Shown: piece after piece, positions 17,110 through 27,280 of the stretch
Numbering within the stretch: the first letter of the stretch is position 1
How the letters are laid out: each line of letters begins with the position of its first letter
Source of the DNA: an uncultured Paracoccaceae bacterium
GTDB lineage: Bacteria > Pseudomonadota > Alphaproteobacteria > Rhodobacterales > Rhodobacteraceae
Length of the DNA stretch: 64,000 nt
Direction of reading: 5' to 3'
NCBI GenBank assembly: GCA_947496605.1
Contig: CANMDF010000002.1
Location: 868,001-932,000 of the forward strand
The notes under the pieces: generated by a model
Told to the model about the DNA's origin: nothing
What the model saw: only the letters and a program-made list of their open reading frames with translations
Database searches by the model: none
Made by a program: the position numbers and the translations under genes

Positions 17110-17444
17110 TTTCAGTCCTCTGTCTGCAACACGAAATGCGTGTGTTGCGGTTGCATTTGAATTTAGGGGGTGCACAGGCCAAATCGGCGCAAGTGCCTTA
17201 ACCAGCAACTTATAACGACAGTAATTGGCACACGTTAAAAGGGTGTAAGGTGCGTTTTTTGCGGAGAGAGTGTGGTTATTTTGGGATGGTTGGTTAACAA
17301 CTAGTGAACAGTCATTCCGTTCAAGGCGGGATTGTTGCAGCCAGCTTTTGAGCCCGAGAATACTGCGCGCTAACTAAAACACTTCTTCCCCCGATCCACG
17401 TGTTTAGCTAACCTATTGAAAGTTATTAAAGAGGTGGGTTTTCG
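17110..17444. other. 335-base intergenic region, divergent promoters
   Basis: This region holds the divergent promoters of the PilJ-N gene and proC. A half-perfect CtrA-like site, TTAA-N7-TGAA, lies at 17294-17308. I see no gene, stable RNA or long inverted repeat in it. Confidence 0.4.
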
Positions 17445-18260
17445 ATGAATATGACTGATGTTGCAAAGCGCGGGTTGGTTTTGCTGGGATGCGGTAAAAT
17501 GGGGTCAGCTATGCTAGAAGGCTGGCTGCGCACAGGCCTGCCTGCTTCGTCTGTGTGGGTCATCGATCCCAATCCGTCAGATTGGCTGAAAGACCAAGGT
17601 GTTCATATCGGTGAAGGTTTGCCTGATAACCCGGCCGTTGCGATTATCGCGGTCAAACCGCAGATGATGTCTGAGGCGCTGCCTGATGTTGAAAAGCTTG
17701 GCAACGGTGAGACACTTGTTGTCTCGATCGCGGCGGGTACGCCGATACGCACTTTTGAAGAGGTGTTGGGTGAAGACACGCCCATTGTCCGCGCGATGCC
17801 CAATACGCCCGCTGCTATCGGACGTGGCATTACGGCGATGGTTGGGAATGGTCAGGTGCAGTCCGACCATCTGGATTTGGCCGAAGCACTGTTGTTGTCT
17901 GTGGGAGAGGTGGTGCGTCTGAGCAAAGAAGATCAGATGGACGCGGTCACGGCGATTTCTGGGTCTGGCCCAGCTTACGTGTTTCACTTGATTGAATCCT
18001 TGGCTGCTGCAGGTCTGGCGCAGGGTTTGTCTGCGGAACTTGCGATGCAGCTTGCAAAAGCGACGGTCGCCGGCGCGGGCGATCTGGCAGAGCAATCGGA
18101 TGAAAACCCAGCACAATTGCGCAAGAACGTGACATCACCCAATGGCACAACCCAAGCCGCACTTGAGGTGCTGATGGATAACAAGACCGGTTTCCCGTCT
18201 TTGCTGCGCAAGGCCGTTACGGCAGCAGCGAACCGTTCACGTGAGCTGGCAAATGAGTGA
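17445..18260 (+). CDS. proC: Pyrroline-5-carboxylate reductase
   Basis: ProC catalyses the last step of proline synthesis, NAD(P)H-dependent reduction of pyrroline-5-carboxylate. The 271-residue protein has the Rossmann loop GCGKMGSAMLEGW at residues 16-28, AVKPQMM, the PNTPAAIGRGITAM segment, and the C-terminal dimerisation motif SGSGPAYVF ... RKNVTSPNGTTQAAL. A good AGAGGTGGG ribosome site precedes the ATG. It overlaps the csaA start by 8 bases, so proC, csaA and the dehydrogenase form an operon. Confidence 0.96.
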   Translation: MNMTDVAKRGLVLLGCGKMGSAMLEGWLRTGLPASSVWVIDPNPSDWLKDQGVHIGEGLPDNPAVAIIAVKPQMMSEALPDVEKLGNGETLVVSIAAGTPIRTFEEVLGEDTPIVRAMPNTPAAIGRGITAMVGNGQVQSDHLDLAEALLLSVGEVVRLSKEDQMDAVTAISGSGPAYVFHLIESLAAAGLAQGLSAELAMQLAKATVAGAGDLAEQSDENPAQLRKNVTSPNGTTQAALEVLMDNKTGFPSLLRKAVTAAANRSRELANE

Positions 18261-18591
18261 GATCAATTTTGACGACTTTCTAAAGGTTGATGTCCGTGTT
18301 GGCATCGTTCTACGTGCCGAACCATATCCAGAGGCACGCAAGCCCGCCATCAAGCTTTGGATCGATTTTGGCGATGAGATCGGCGAAAAGAAAACCTCGG
18401 CCCAGATCACGGCGCATTATCAGCCTGAAACCCTTGTTGGCCGTCAGGTGATGGCGGTGGTCAACTTTCCGCCTCGTCAAATTGGTAAATTCATGTCCGA
18501 GGTCTTGGTTCTTGGGATGCCGGATGAAAATGGTGAGGTTGTCTTGGTTGGCCCTGACAAAAATGTACCTATTGGAGGACGTTTGCATTGA
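18253..18591 (+). CDS. csaA: tRNA-binding OB-fold protein, CsaA-like
   Basis: This is a 112-residue stand-alone tRNA-binding (EMAP-II/MetRS-C-like) domain. It shows FDDFLKVDVRVGIV near the start, KLWIDFGDEIGEKKTSAQIT in the middle, and the terminal GPDKNVPIGGRLH. CsaA is reported as a secretion-related chaperone in Bacillus; the role in proteobacteria is not settled. The start ATG at 18253 overlaps the proC stop, and its stop overlaps the TTG start of the next gene (TTGA). Confidence 0.9.
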   Translation: MSEINFDDFLKVDVRVGIVLRAEPYPEARKPAIKLWIDFGDEIGEKKTSAQITAHYQPETLVGRQVMAVVNFPPRQIGKFMSEVLVLGMPDENGEVVLVGPDKNVPIGGRLH

Positions 18592-19535
18592 AGAAATTAC
18601 TGATTACCCGAGTCTTGCCGGATGCAAACCTGGCAGCGGCCCGGGCCCGATATGATGTGACCGTGCGCGATACCGCCGAAGGGCTGACCGTCGCAGAGGC
18701 GGCTGAGGCCATGCAAAATTATGACGCGATTTTACCGACCTTGGGTGATCAGTTCACGGCTGAGACCTTTGCTGGTCAACTGCGCTGCGGAGTACTGGCG
18801 AACTTTGGCGTGGGGTACAATCATATTGATGCAGATGCTGCCGCCAAAGCGGGTGTTGCCGTTTCAAACACACCGGATGTTGTGACTGATGCGACCGCCG
18901 ATATTGGTATGACGCTGATCTTATCGACTTGCCGCCGCGCTGGAGAAGGCGAACGGTTGGTCCGTGCCGATCAATGGGGCGGTTGGGGCCCGACGCAGAT
19001 GCTGGGCACACATGTGACCGGTAAGACTGTGGGCATCGTTGGAATGGGCCGCATTGGGCAAGCCGTCGCCCGCCGTTGCCATTTTGGCTTTGAGATGCCG
19101 GTGAAATATTTCAACCGCTCGCGCAAAGCCGTCGATTTTGCCGCTGAACAAGTTGAGACCCTGGCTGATTTGATGGCTGCATGCGATATTGTCGTCGTCA
19201 CGGTGCCGGGTGGTGGGGACAACACTCACCTGATTAACGCAGATGTATTAGCCGCCATGAAACCTACAGGTATTTTCGTGAATATCGCGCGCGGTGATGT
19301 GGTTGATGAGGATGCTTTGATCGCCGCTTTGCAGACCGGTCAGATTGCGGGCGCGGGATTGGATGTGTTTGCCAAGGAACCGATTGTCCCTGATGCGTTT
19401 CGCGCAATGGAAAACGTGGTTCTACTGCCTCATCTAGGCACTGCCGCATTGGAAGTGCGAGAAGCGATGGGGCAAATGGCGTTGGATAATATCTTCGCTT
19501 GGGATGAAGGCCGCGCTTTACCGCAAGCCGTCTGA
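18588..19535 (+). CDS. D-2-hydroxyacid dehydrogenase (glyoxylate/hydroxypyruvate reductase-like)
   Basis: This is a 315-residue NAD(P)-dependent dehydrogenase. The substrate domain has NFGVGYNHIDADAAAKAGV, the cofactor loop is GMGRIGQAVARR, and the catalytic Arg, Glu and His appear in NIARGDVVDEDALI, AGLDVFAKEP and LPHLGTAALEVR. Resemblance is to glyoxylate/hydroxypyruvate or D-glycerate dehydrogenases, but substrate choice cannot be read. It starts at TTG (18588) within the csaA stop. Confidence 0.9.
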   Translation: MKKLLITRVLPDANLAAARARYDVTVRDTAEGLTVAEAAEAMQNYDAILPTLGDQFTAETFAGQLRCGVLANFGVGYNHIDADAAAKAGVAVSNTPDVVTDATADIGMTLILSTCRRAGEGERLVRADQWGGWGPTQMLGTHVTGKTVGIVGMGRIGQAVARRCHFGFEMPVKYFNRSRKAVDFAAEQVETLADLMAACDIVVVTVPGGGDNTHLINADVLAAMKPTGIFVNIARGDVVDEDALIAALQTGQIAGAGLDVFAKEPIVPDAFRAMENVVLLPHLGTAALEVREAMGQMALDNIFAWDEGRALPQAV

Positions 19536-19595
19536 CATTTTGCCGCGATGACTGGACTGGCAGGTCCGGATTGAGCGAACTATAAGATCGCCAAG

Positions 19596-19958
19596 ATGCA
19601 TGGACTAATGACCCCTTTTGCAAAACTTTGCGTGACCTTCGCCCTTCTTGTTGCGATGGCTGGCAGCGGTTTTGCGCATCGCGCCCCGACGGCCGCACTA
19701 GATGAAAGTCTTTTGGCCTATGTCGCCGTTGGTGGTTCCCTGAGTGATCTTTGTGGAGAAGGTGGGGTCGGTACAGGTGCAGGCAATACTTGCGATGCCT
19801 GCCGTCTGGTTGATGCAGCGGCGGTGCCGCACAACGACACGATGGCCACGGTCACGCTGCATGCCCTTGAGGTGCAAGATACGACACGCGGATATGCCGC
19901 ACTTGTTGGGCAAATCACAAACCCGTCCTGTCCGGCCCGCGCACCCCCGGTTGTTTGA
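19596..19958 (+). CDS. Hypothetical exported Cys-containing protein (120 aa)
   Basis: The N-terminal signal peptide (FAKLCVTFALLVAMAGSGFA) is followed by a short mature part with SLSDLCGEG and NTCDACRLVDAAAVPHND, a C...CxxC pattern reminiscent of DUF2946-type proteins found near copper genes. It lies 67 bases upstream of a PCu(A)C copper chaperone gene, so a metal-related periplasmic role is plausible. Start could be at the second Met (MTPF, 19608). Family assignment is weak. Confidence 0.6.
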   Translation: MHGLMTPFAKLCVTFALLVAMAGSGFAHRAPTAALDESLLAYVAVGGSLSDLCGEGGVGTGAGNTCDACRLVDAAAVPHNDTMATVTLHALEVQDTTRGYAALVGQITNPSCPARAPPVV

Positions 19959-20025
19959 CCCTTTCTTATTTGAATTGACCAAACAAAAGTGACCCCAAGA
20001 GTGGGTCCTGACCCGGAGAACGACT

Positions 20026-20505
20026 ATGAAACTGATGTCCTACGCAGCCTTTGCTGCAACCTTTGCCTTTGCATCCGCGGCAACTGCCCATGAATTCAAA
20101 ATCGGTGATCTTGTGATTGATCACCCTATGGCATTTGAAACGGCACAGACTGCGCAAACGGCGGGTGGCTTTATGGTGATCACCAACACAGGCGATGCCC
20201 CGGATACGCTGATCGCCGTTGAAGCGGATTTCCCGCGCGTAGAGATCCACACCACTGAAATGGATGGCGATGTGGCCCGCATGATGAAGGTTGAAGATGG
20301 ACTGGTTGTGCCTGCAGGTGAAAGTGTCACGATGCAGCCTGGCAGCTATCATGTGATGTTCATGGGCCTTGGTGGTGATCCGTTTGAGGTGGACGAACAA
20401 GTCCCCGCGACGCTGGTCTTTGAAAACGCAGGTCGCTTAGAGGTAACGTTCACGGTCGAAGAGCGTAAAATGGATCACGGTGAAATGGACCACAGCGACC
20501 ACTAA
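20026..20505 (+). CDS. Periplasmic copper chaperone PCu(A)C
   Basis: This 159-residue exported protein delivers Cu(I) to the CuA site of cytochrome oxidase in characterised homologues. It has the signal peptide MKLMSYAAFAATFAFASAATA, then HEFKIGDLVIDHPMAFET. The Cu(I) motif H(M)-x10-M-x21-H-x-M is present as IHTTEMDGDVARMMKV ... PGSYHVMFMGL. The C-terminus MDHGEMDHSDH adds a second likely metal site. A GGAG ribosome site precedes the ATG. Confidence 0.92.
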   Translation: MKLMSYAAFAATFAFASAATAHEFKIGDLVIDHPMAFETAQTAQTAGGFMVITNTGDAPDTLIAVEADFPRVEIHTTEMDGDVARMMKVEDGLVVPAGESVTMQPGSYHVMFMGLGGDPFEVDEQVPATLVFENAGRLEVTFTVEERKMDHGEMDHSDH

Positions 20506-20555
20506 AACAGCGATAGGGAAGGGTAGTGGGGCAAATGCTGCCCTTCCCTTAGCCT

Positions 20556-22613
<2,058 letters not shown>

Positions 22614-22614
22614 G

Positions 22615-22887
22615 ATGACTGAGACCCGTGACATCATGATCAAGCGGCTGCGCATGCGTTCCATGCGGCGTGGCATCAAAGAGATGGATCTGATTCTGCA
22701 GGCCTTTGCCGATGTGCATCTTGCCGGGTTCGGGGACGATGATCTGATGCTCTACGATCAGCTGTTGTCCGAGAACGACCACGATCTTTATGGCTGGATC
22801 GGTGGCCATATCCCAACGCCAGAACAATATCTTGACCTCGTGACCCAGATTTCTAAGGGCGCTGAAGGGGTCACGCGTCCAGAATAG
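22615..22887 (+). CDS. sdhE: FAD assembly factor SdhE
   Basis: SdhE promotes covalent flavinylation of succinate dehydrogenase SdhA. The 90-residue protein has the key RGxxE motif in MRRGIKEMDLILQAFAD, with LYDQLLSENDHDLYGWI downstream. The length is typical. It follows the XRE gene after 1 base, so the two are probably cotranscribed. Confidence 0.93.
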   Translation: MTETRDIMIKRLRMRSMRRGIKEMDLILQAFADVHLAGFGDDDLMLYDQLLSENDHDLYGWIGGHIPTPEQYLDLVTQISKGAEGVTRPE

Positions 22888-22968
22888 AAAAGTTCGGTTT
22901 TAGCTTAACCGAATGTTGTTTGTTTCGTTTTATCCCAAATTGCGGACAGAAAATGGAGCAACACGCAT

Positions 22969-23490
22969 ATGAGCATTCACACCGATCTCGACGAAGCCGA
23001 AAAGCCCGGCTTGTCCTCTGCGCGCAGTGCGGCATTCATGGATGCTTACCTTGATGCGCTGACCCTTGTAGAACGGCTGCACCGACTGTTGCTGGATGTC
23101 ATCAAGGATGAATTTGAACGCGTGGGGTTGCTGGAAATCAATCCCGTGCAGGCGCTGCTCTTGTTTAATGTTGGCGACAATGAAGTCACCGCAGGTGAAC
23201 TGAAATCGCGCGGATATTATCAAGGGTCCAACGTGTCATATAACCTGAAAAAATTGGTTGAGGCGGGCTATATGCACCATGAACGCAGTGAAATTGATCG
23301 CCGTTCGGTTAGGGTTCGCTTGACCGAGAAAGGGCGCGGCGTTCATGTTTTGGTATCGCGTCTTTTCAAAACACATTCCGAAGGGCTGATGGACCGCGGT
23401 GTTTTGGATCAAACAGGGGTCGAGGATATTACAACTGCTTTGCGCCGGGTTGAGCGGTATTGGACCGAACAAATACGGTATATTTATTGA
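22969..23490 (+). CDS. ldtR: MarR-type winged-helix regulator, LdtR-like
   Basis: This 173-residue regulator has the alphaproteobacterial LdtR arrangement: long N-terminal helix AFMDAYLDALTLVERLHRLL, then HTH segment VTAGELKSRGYYQGSNVSYN, the wing ERSEIDRRSVRVRLTEKG, and a C-terminal dimerisation helix. LdtR controls cell-wall L,D-transpeptidase and stress genes in Liberibacter and Sinorhizobium. The symbol rests on family resemblance. A terminator-like hairpin follows. Confidence 0.82.
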   Translation: MSIHTDLDEAEKPGLSSARSAAFMDAYLDALTLVERLHRLLLDVIKDEFERVGLLEINPVQALLLFNVGDNEVTAGELKSRGYYQGSNVSYNLKKLVEAGYMHHERSEIDRRSVRVRLTEKGRGVHVLVSRLFKTHSEGLMDRGVLDQTGVEDITTALRRVERYWTEQIRYIY

Positions 23491-23494
23491 GAAC

Positions 23495-23518
23495 AGTGCT
23501 GCGGCACTTTGTCTTTTG
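23495..23518 (+). terminator. Probable rho-independent terminator of ldtR
   Basis: A 5-bp stem AGTGC/GCACT with a TGCG loop is followed by TTGTCTTTT, 4 bases after the ldtR stop. Short but well placed. Confidence 0.55.
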
Positions 23519-23591
23519 TGCGTAAGATTCGATGCAAATTTGAGTAAGTGCCCTTAAGACTACGGGTGTTGGTAACGAGGATAACGGTTAT

Positions 23592-23621
23592 TTGGGTCGA
23601 CGTGTTGGAGCGTCGACCCAA
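23592..23621. repeat. Perfect 11-bp inverted repeat
   Basis: TTGGGTCGACG and CGTCGACCCAA flank an 8-base loop, 39 bases beyond the 3' end of the reverse-strand DUF1194 cluster. A weak T/A run (CCCAAATAA on the minus strand) suggests a terminator for the DUF1194 operon. Confidence 0.55.
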
Positions 23622-23660
23622 CTTTGTTGTCGGGTCCGCGCTGTCCCTTTGAGCGTAACA

Positions 23661-24368
23661 TCAGTCAGCTGTGTTTTGCCCGACAACAAGGCTAGATAAC
23701 TCACGCAACAATTTACGCTCCATTGCGGCAGCATAGTTTTCAAAGCCAAGGGCGACTTCGACAAATGATCCCGAGCCGCGGATGACGTTTGTCCGAAAGT
23801 AGGATGAGAGTTCTTTGATATCGGCGAAACGCTCGTCATCACCGCGCAGATTGCCTGACCCAATCACCAAGGCGTTGACGGTAACACCTGTCGGTAATTG
23901 TGCGGTGCTAATGTCCTGCGGTTGGGGCCCGGTGTTGGCTTGACCATCGCCCGATATGTCTAAAGTCCGTTTCCAGCATCCGCTACGTTCTTTTAGAAAT
24001 CCAAACCCAGTTAGCATTGCAGAACCCAAGGCTGTCATCGTGGAGGCAGGCACACGTGGATGACTGCGCAGTGTCGCGGTTATATCAGCAAGATCATCAT
24101 CCGTGACGATTGGCGTCCAAGGCAGAACAATGGTCTGGTCGTCAGGTCCGCTCCATTCGTAGACAAGAATTTCTATGGGGGCATCAGGTTGGATAAAGAG
24201 AACATCTTGCACGGCATCGCTATTCAATGCGACGGCCAAGCCATCAAGTTGCATGCGGTACTCCGCGGCATCGACCGAACCAGATACATCAAGGCCAAAA
24301 GCAAGGGCCTGACGACAGGCGGCCTCTGCCAAGCATGGCAGATAAAGAAACAACAATACCAAACGCAT
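23661..24368 (-). CDS. DUF1194 protein, copy 3 (vWA-like, exported)
   Basis: This 235-residue protein has a signal peptide (MRLVLLFLYLPCLAEA) and a von Willebrand A-like fold. The MIDAS motif DxSxS reads FGLDVSGSVDAAEY near residue 27, followed by ILVYEWSGPDDQTIVLPW and RTLDISGDGQANTGPQP. It ends RKLLRELSSLVVGQ. It is the last of three tandem paralogues, with its start on the last base of the previous stop. DUF1194 function is unknown; metal-dependent protein binding in the periplasm is inferred. Confidence 0.85.
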   Translation of the reverse strand: MRLVLLFLYLPCLAEAACRQALAFGLDVSGSVDAAEYRMQLDGLAVALNSDAVQDVLFIQPDAPIEILVYEWSGPDDQTIVLPWTPIVTDDDLADITATLRSHPRVPASTMTALGSAMLTGFGFLKERSGCWKRTLDISGDGQANTGPQPQDISTAQLPTGVTVNALVIGSGNLRGDDERFADIKELSSYFRTNVIRGSGSFVEVALGFENYAAAMERKLLRELSSLVVGQNTAD

Positions 24369-25093
24369 TAGTTATTCCGATCGGTCGTAAGGTCTAGCTG
24401 ACCAACAGCCAAAGCTGACAACTCGCGGATCAGCTTTCGTTCCATGGCGTCTGCATAATCATCATAGTTCTCAGCAACTTCTACAAAGGCGTTTGCGCCT
24501 CTTATGACTTTATCGTGGTAATAAATCTCTAAGTCCTCAAGCGCCTGGGCGCTGACGCTATCTCCGAAAAAGTTGCCAGAGCCAACCACAAGGCCGTTCA
24601 CCGTTACACCGTCCGGCGTTTGCGTGTGCGGAATGTCCTCGGGCAGGGGGCCTGTATTTGTTTCGCCATCGCCAGAGATGTCGAGTGTGCGAATCCAGCA
24701 ATCATCATGCGGATCTAAATAAAGAAACCCCGCCAGCATCGCAGACCCGACTGCGGTATTGGGCGCACGGACGCCGCGTGTATGCGACCGCAATTGTTGG
24801 GTGATCGTCGCAAGATCGCCGGGTCCTGTAATGGTCGTCCAAGGCACGATGACGGTTTGATTTACAGGCCCGCTCCATTCAAACACGTGCAGACGGACCG
24901 GTGCGTCGGGCTGCAGGAATAAAATGTCTGTCACAACAGGTGAGTTCAGCGCAGAGACCACGCCTTCGAGCTGAAGCTGGTATTCGCTGTTGTCGACCGA
25001 GCTTGAGACATCAAGCGCAAGCGAAAGAGCTTGACGACATGCGGCGTGCAATAGTCCCGGCAACAGCATGAGGCAAAGCGCCAGTCGGATCAT
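24368..25093 (-). CDS. DUF1194 protein, copy 2 (vWA-like, exported)
   Basis: This 241-residue paralogue shares every landmark with its neighbours: signal peptide MIRLALCLMLLPGLLHA, MIDAS-type ALDVSSSVDNSEY, LHVFEWSGPVNQTVIVPW, RTLDISGDGETNTGPLP, VTVNGLVVGSGNF and the terminal RKLIRELSALAVGQ. Its start overlaps the stop of copy 1. It appears closer to copy 3 than to copy 1, judging by the shared ISGDG-NTGP block. Confidence 0.85.
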   Translation of the reverse strand: MIRLALCLMLLPGLLHAACRQALSLALDVSSSVDNSEYQLQLEGVVSALNSPVVTDILFLQPDAPVRLHVFEWSGPVNQTVIVPWTTITGPGDLATITQQLRSHTRGVRAPNTAVGSAMLAGFLYLDPHDDCWIRTLDISGDGETNTGPLPEDIPHTQTPDGVTVNGLVVGSGNFFGDSVSAQALEDLEIYYHDKVIRGANAFVEVAENYDDYADAMERKLIRELSALAVGQLDLTTDRNN

Positions 25094-25809
25094 CCTCTTG
25101 TCCCTTCACTTGTCACCGCACGCCCAATGATTTGTGCTGTCAATTCGCGGACGAGTTTGCGGCGCATGGCGTTTTCAAAGTCATCAAAGCCATTCGCAAC
25201 TTCGACAAATGCAGTTGGACCCCGGATTACCTGTGTTTCATAGTAAGATTGCACCGCGGTATCTGATCCGGTGATCACCAACCCATTGACGATCACCCCT
25301 TCAAAAGGAAATGCCGCATAGGTCACCGATGGTGCAAAGCCATCATTGTTGATCCCATCACCGGCAATGTCGATTGTCTGAAACAAACATGCAGGTGCCT
25401 CTTTCAATTTGATTGAGGCGTATCCCAATGCGTAGCCCATGGCCGTGGGCATATCGTCTATGCTGCGTTTGGTTTGGGCCAAGGTATTGGCTGCCACAAG
25501 TAAATCAGCAGGTGATCTGATCAGCGTCCAACCCAATAGGTCGGTCTGATTGCGTTGCCCGCTCCATTCGAAAATCTGGATAGCGACCGGGTCGGGCGAT
25601 GAGAAAAAAGCCGATTCGACTTCAGGTGAGAGCAATGCGGCCGCCAATCCGCTGCGCTGAAGCTGGTCTTCGTTGGCGTCCACTGATGATGAAACATCAA
25701 TTGCCAAAACAAGTGCGAGGCGGCAGGCCTCAACTGGGGCTGCCGCCAAACAAAGTCCAGCTAGGAGCCATGCCTTTACCAATGGCCAGTATTTTCCATG
25801 CTCGTCCAA
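25090..25809 (-). CDS. DUF1194 protein, copy 1 (vWA-like, exported)
   Basis: This is the first of three tandem DUF1194 genes (239 residues). A hydrophobic N-terminus (VKAWLLAGLCLAAAPVEA) precedes AIDVSSSVDANED and IQIFEWSGQRNQTDLLGW. The central block diverges to QTIDIAGDGINNDGFAP. It ends RKLVRELTAQIIG. The start codon lies inside the 3' end of gloA (34-base overlap), which implies coupling to gloA. Confidence 0.83.
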   Translation of the reverse strand: MDEHGKYWPLVKAWLLAGLCLAAAPVEACRLALVLAIDVSSSVDANEDQLQRSGLAAALLSPEVESAFFSSPDPVAIQIFEWSGQRNQTDLLGWTLIRSPADLLVAANTLAQTKRSIDDMPTAMGYALGYASIKLKEAPACLFQTIDIAGDGINNDGFAPSVTYAAFPFEGVIVNGLVITGSDTAVQSYYETQVIRGPTAFVEVANGFDDFENAMRRKLVRELTAQIIGRAVTSEGTRG

Positions 25810-26204
25810 GGCTCGGCAGGCGGCAAATTATCGCCGTCTTGCAGCAGCTCGACCGAGACATTGTCCGGAGACCGGACAAAGGCCATACGGCCATCATGTG
25901 GTGGTCGGTTGATAGTCACGCCATTGTCCATCAGGTGCTGGCAGGTCTCATAGATATTTGGGACGCTATAGGCGAGATGGCCAAAGTGACGGCTATCATC
26001 GGGCAAAGCATCATCGCCGTCCCAGTTATACGTCAGCTCAATCGGGCAGTCTTCTTGACCCGGGGGGGCCATGAACAGGAGGGTAAAGCGCCCGCCTTCG
26101 TGATCAATCCGGCGAGTCTCTTTGAGGCCAAGCAGTGCATAGAATGCAACGGATTTTTCAAGGTCCTTAACGCGGACCATTGTGTGTAAGTACTTCAGTG
26201 ACAT
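25776..26204 (-). CDS. gloA: Lactoylglutathione lyase (glyoxalase I)
   Basis: GloA converts the methylglyoxal-glutathione hemithioacetal to S-lactoylglutathione. The 142-residue protein shows HTMVRVKDLEKSVAFY with the first metal His, ELTYNWD with the Glu ligand, HFGHLAYSV with the second His, and VSVELLQDG with the last Glu. This matches a one-domain Ni/Zn glyoxalase I. Upstream DNA (26205 on) is a long non-coding region. Confidence 0.93.
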   Translation of the reverse strand: MSLKYLHTMVRVKDLEKSVAFYALLGLKETRRIDHEGGRFTLLFMAPPGQEDCPIELTYNWDGDDALPDDSRHFGHLAYSVPNIYETCQHLMDNGVTINRPPHDGRMAFVRSPDNVSVELLQDGDNLPPAEPWTSMENTGHW

Positions 26205-26703
26205 GGGCTCTCCTAGCAGTCGGTGTGAGAAAGAGCCTAGCTGACCTTAGCCAACAGTAAATGGGAATTGGAAAATTTCCGCGTTGGCTCTTCCATCGCA
26301 CCCAATTGATGTATGATAAATCATCCAACGTGGGTAAAAAAATAATGCATCGAAGTTACAAATTTGATGAATTGAGAGCGACTCAAATTTTCGGCAAAAC
26401 GTCACTTGTCAGATCGGACGTTTTAGATCTGACAGTGTAACGAGTAAGTTTATTGGTTTAGATCGCGGTTTTGCGATGTGTTACGAGTTTTTGTGAGTGC
26501 CGGTGGGAACGAGTTCGTTTTACGAGTGTAATCAAAAGGCTACCCAGTGTGTGAGCTAGAGGGGACCCCGGATGATTAATGGTAACTGGTGACGTTGTTT
26601 TGCGTTTGGCGCTCGCTGCGGTAATCGCGAAATCGAATCAAGAGAGCAGTGCCCTGCTGGGGGCACTGTTCTTCTTGAATGATAAGTTTATGAGTAAAAA
26701 AAT
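26205..26703. other. 499-base non-coding region with repeats and hairpins
   Basis: No credible protein gene is present. Visible structures are a 9-bp inverted repeat (TGTCAGATC / GATCTGACA, 26407-26434), four ACGAGT hexamers at 26440, 26483, 26509 and 26522 (the last three at spacings of 26 and 13), and a terminator-like hairpin at 26643-26672. The region is more AT-rich than its surroundings. It also contains the gloA promoter near its left end. Confidence 0.5.
26643..26680 (+). terminator. Terminator-like hairpin, possible sRNA 3' end
   Basis: The perfect core stem CAGTGCCC/GGGCACTG (26647-26654 with 26661-26668) extends outward with A-T and G-T pairs and is followed on the plus strand by TTCTTCTT. 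No plus-strand protein gene ends here, so it could terminate a small RNA initiated in the intergenic region, or serve the reverse-strand gene at 26704. Confidence 0.45.
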
Positions 26704-26970
26704 TTAGGCAGCGGCGGCTGATGCCAATTCAATAGCGCGTGAAAGCGCCTCTTTTGGGCAGCCTAGCGGTACATTTGCCGCACAAACTTGTCGTTTGCCT
26801 GGGCCTACCTGAAATAGGCCCGAAAAATATCGGCCTTCTGAGGTCTTTGTGGCGCAGGGGATCCATTTTCCCCCGGGGCCTTCAACTTTGCGTCCCAACA
26901 ATACATTGATGGATCCGGGTGGTGGACTTGATAATTTTGCTGGTGTTTCCAGCCAACTCATAAGGTTCAT
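26704..26970 (-). CDS. Small hypothetical protein (88 aa)
   Basis: The protein starts MNLMSWLETPAKLSSPPPGSI and contains GRKVEGPGGKWIPCATKTSEGRY, VCAANVPLGCPKEAL and an alanine-rich end. Three Cys residues are present. A GGGAG ribosome site precedes the ATG at 26970. I do not recognise a family. It is the only gene in the AT-rich stretch between gloA and the LysR-HTH gene. Confidence 0.5.
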   Translation of the reverse strand: MNLMSWLETPAKLSSPPPGSINVLLGRKVEGPGGKWIPCATKTSEGRYFSGLFQVGPGKRQVCAANVPLGCPKEALSRAIELASAAAA

Positions 26971-27280
26971 AGCAGCTCCCTTTCACGTCTCGACTAGGCC
27001 TAATCAAAGTGTTCAAACAAAGGCGACAGTTTGAATTCTAGCGGCACAATCATGGCCCATTAAAGTCATTGACCTGTGACTTGACGGGCAGTTTTTTTGC
27101 GGCAAAATTTGCCGTAGTTTGAAAGTATTTTTATTTTCAATGTCTTCGTGTAACAAATGCCAATGTTAACGCAAAATAAATAATTCGGACTTTTGGTTTT
27201 TGTTCTCTGTAATGTCTTGTTAAATGGTTATGTTATGTTGAACGTCCTCACACACGCCCAGCAAGCCTTTTGGAGGCAAA
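26971..27280. other. 310-base intergenic region
   Basis: This divergent promoter region of the 88-aa gene and the LysR-HTH gene is AT-rich. A 15-base odd palindrome, CGGCAAAATTTGCCG, lies at 27100-27114 after a T7 run and is a candidate operator. I see no gene in it. Confidence 0.4.

Noticed and set aside
17281..17310. CtrA site upstream of proC
   Set aside because: Only TTAA-N7-TGAA, a half match; not strong enough to call.
26572..26592. Six-codon frame MINGNW with a GAGGGG site, considered as a leader peptide
   Set aside because: It has a single Trp, no downstream plus-strand biosynthetic gene, and no alternative hairpins typical of attenuation.
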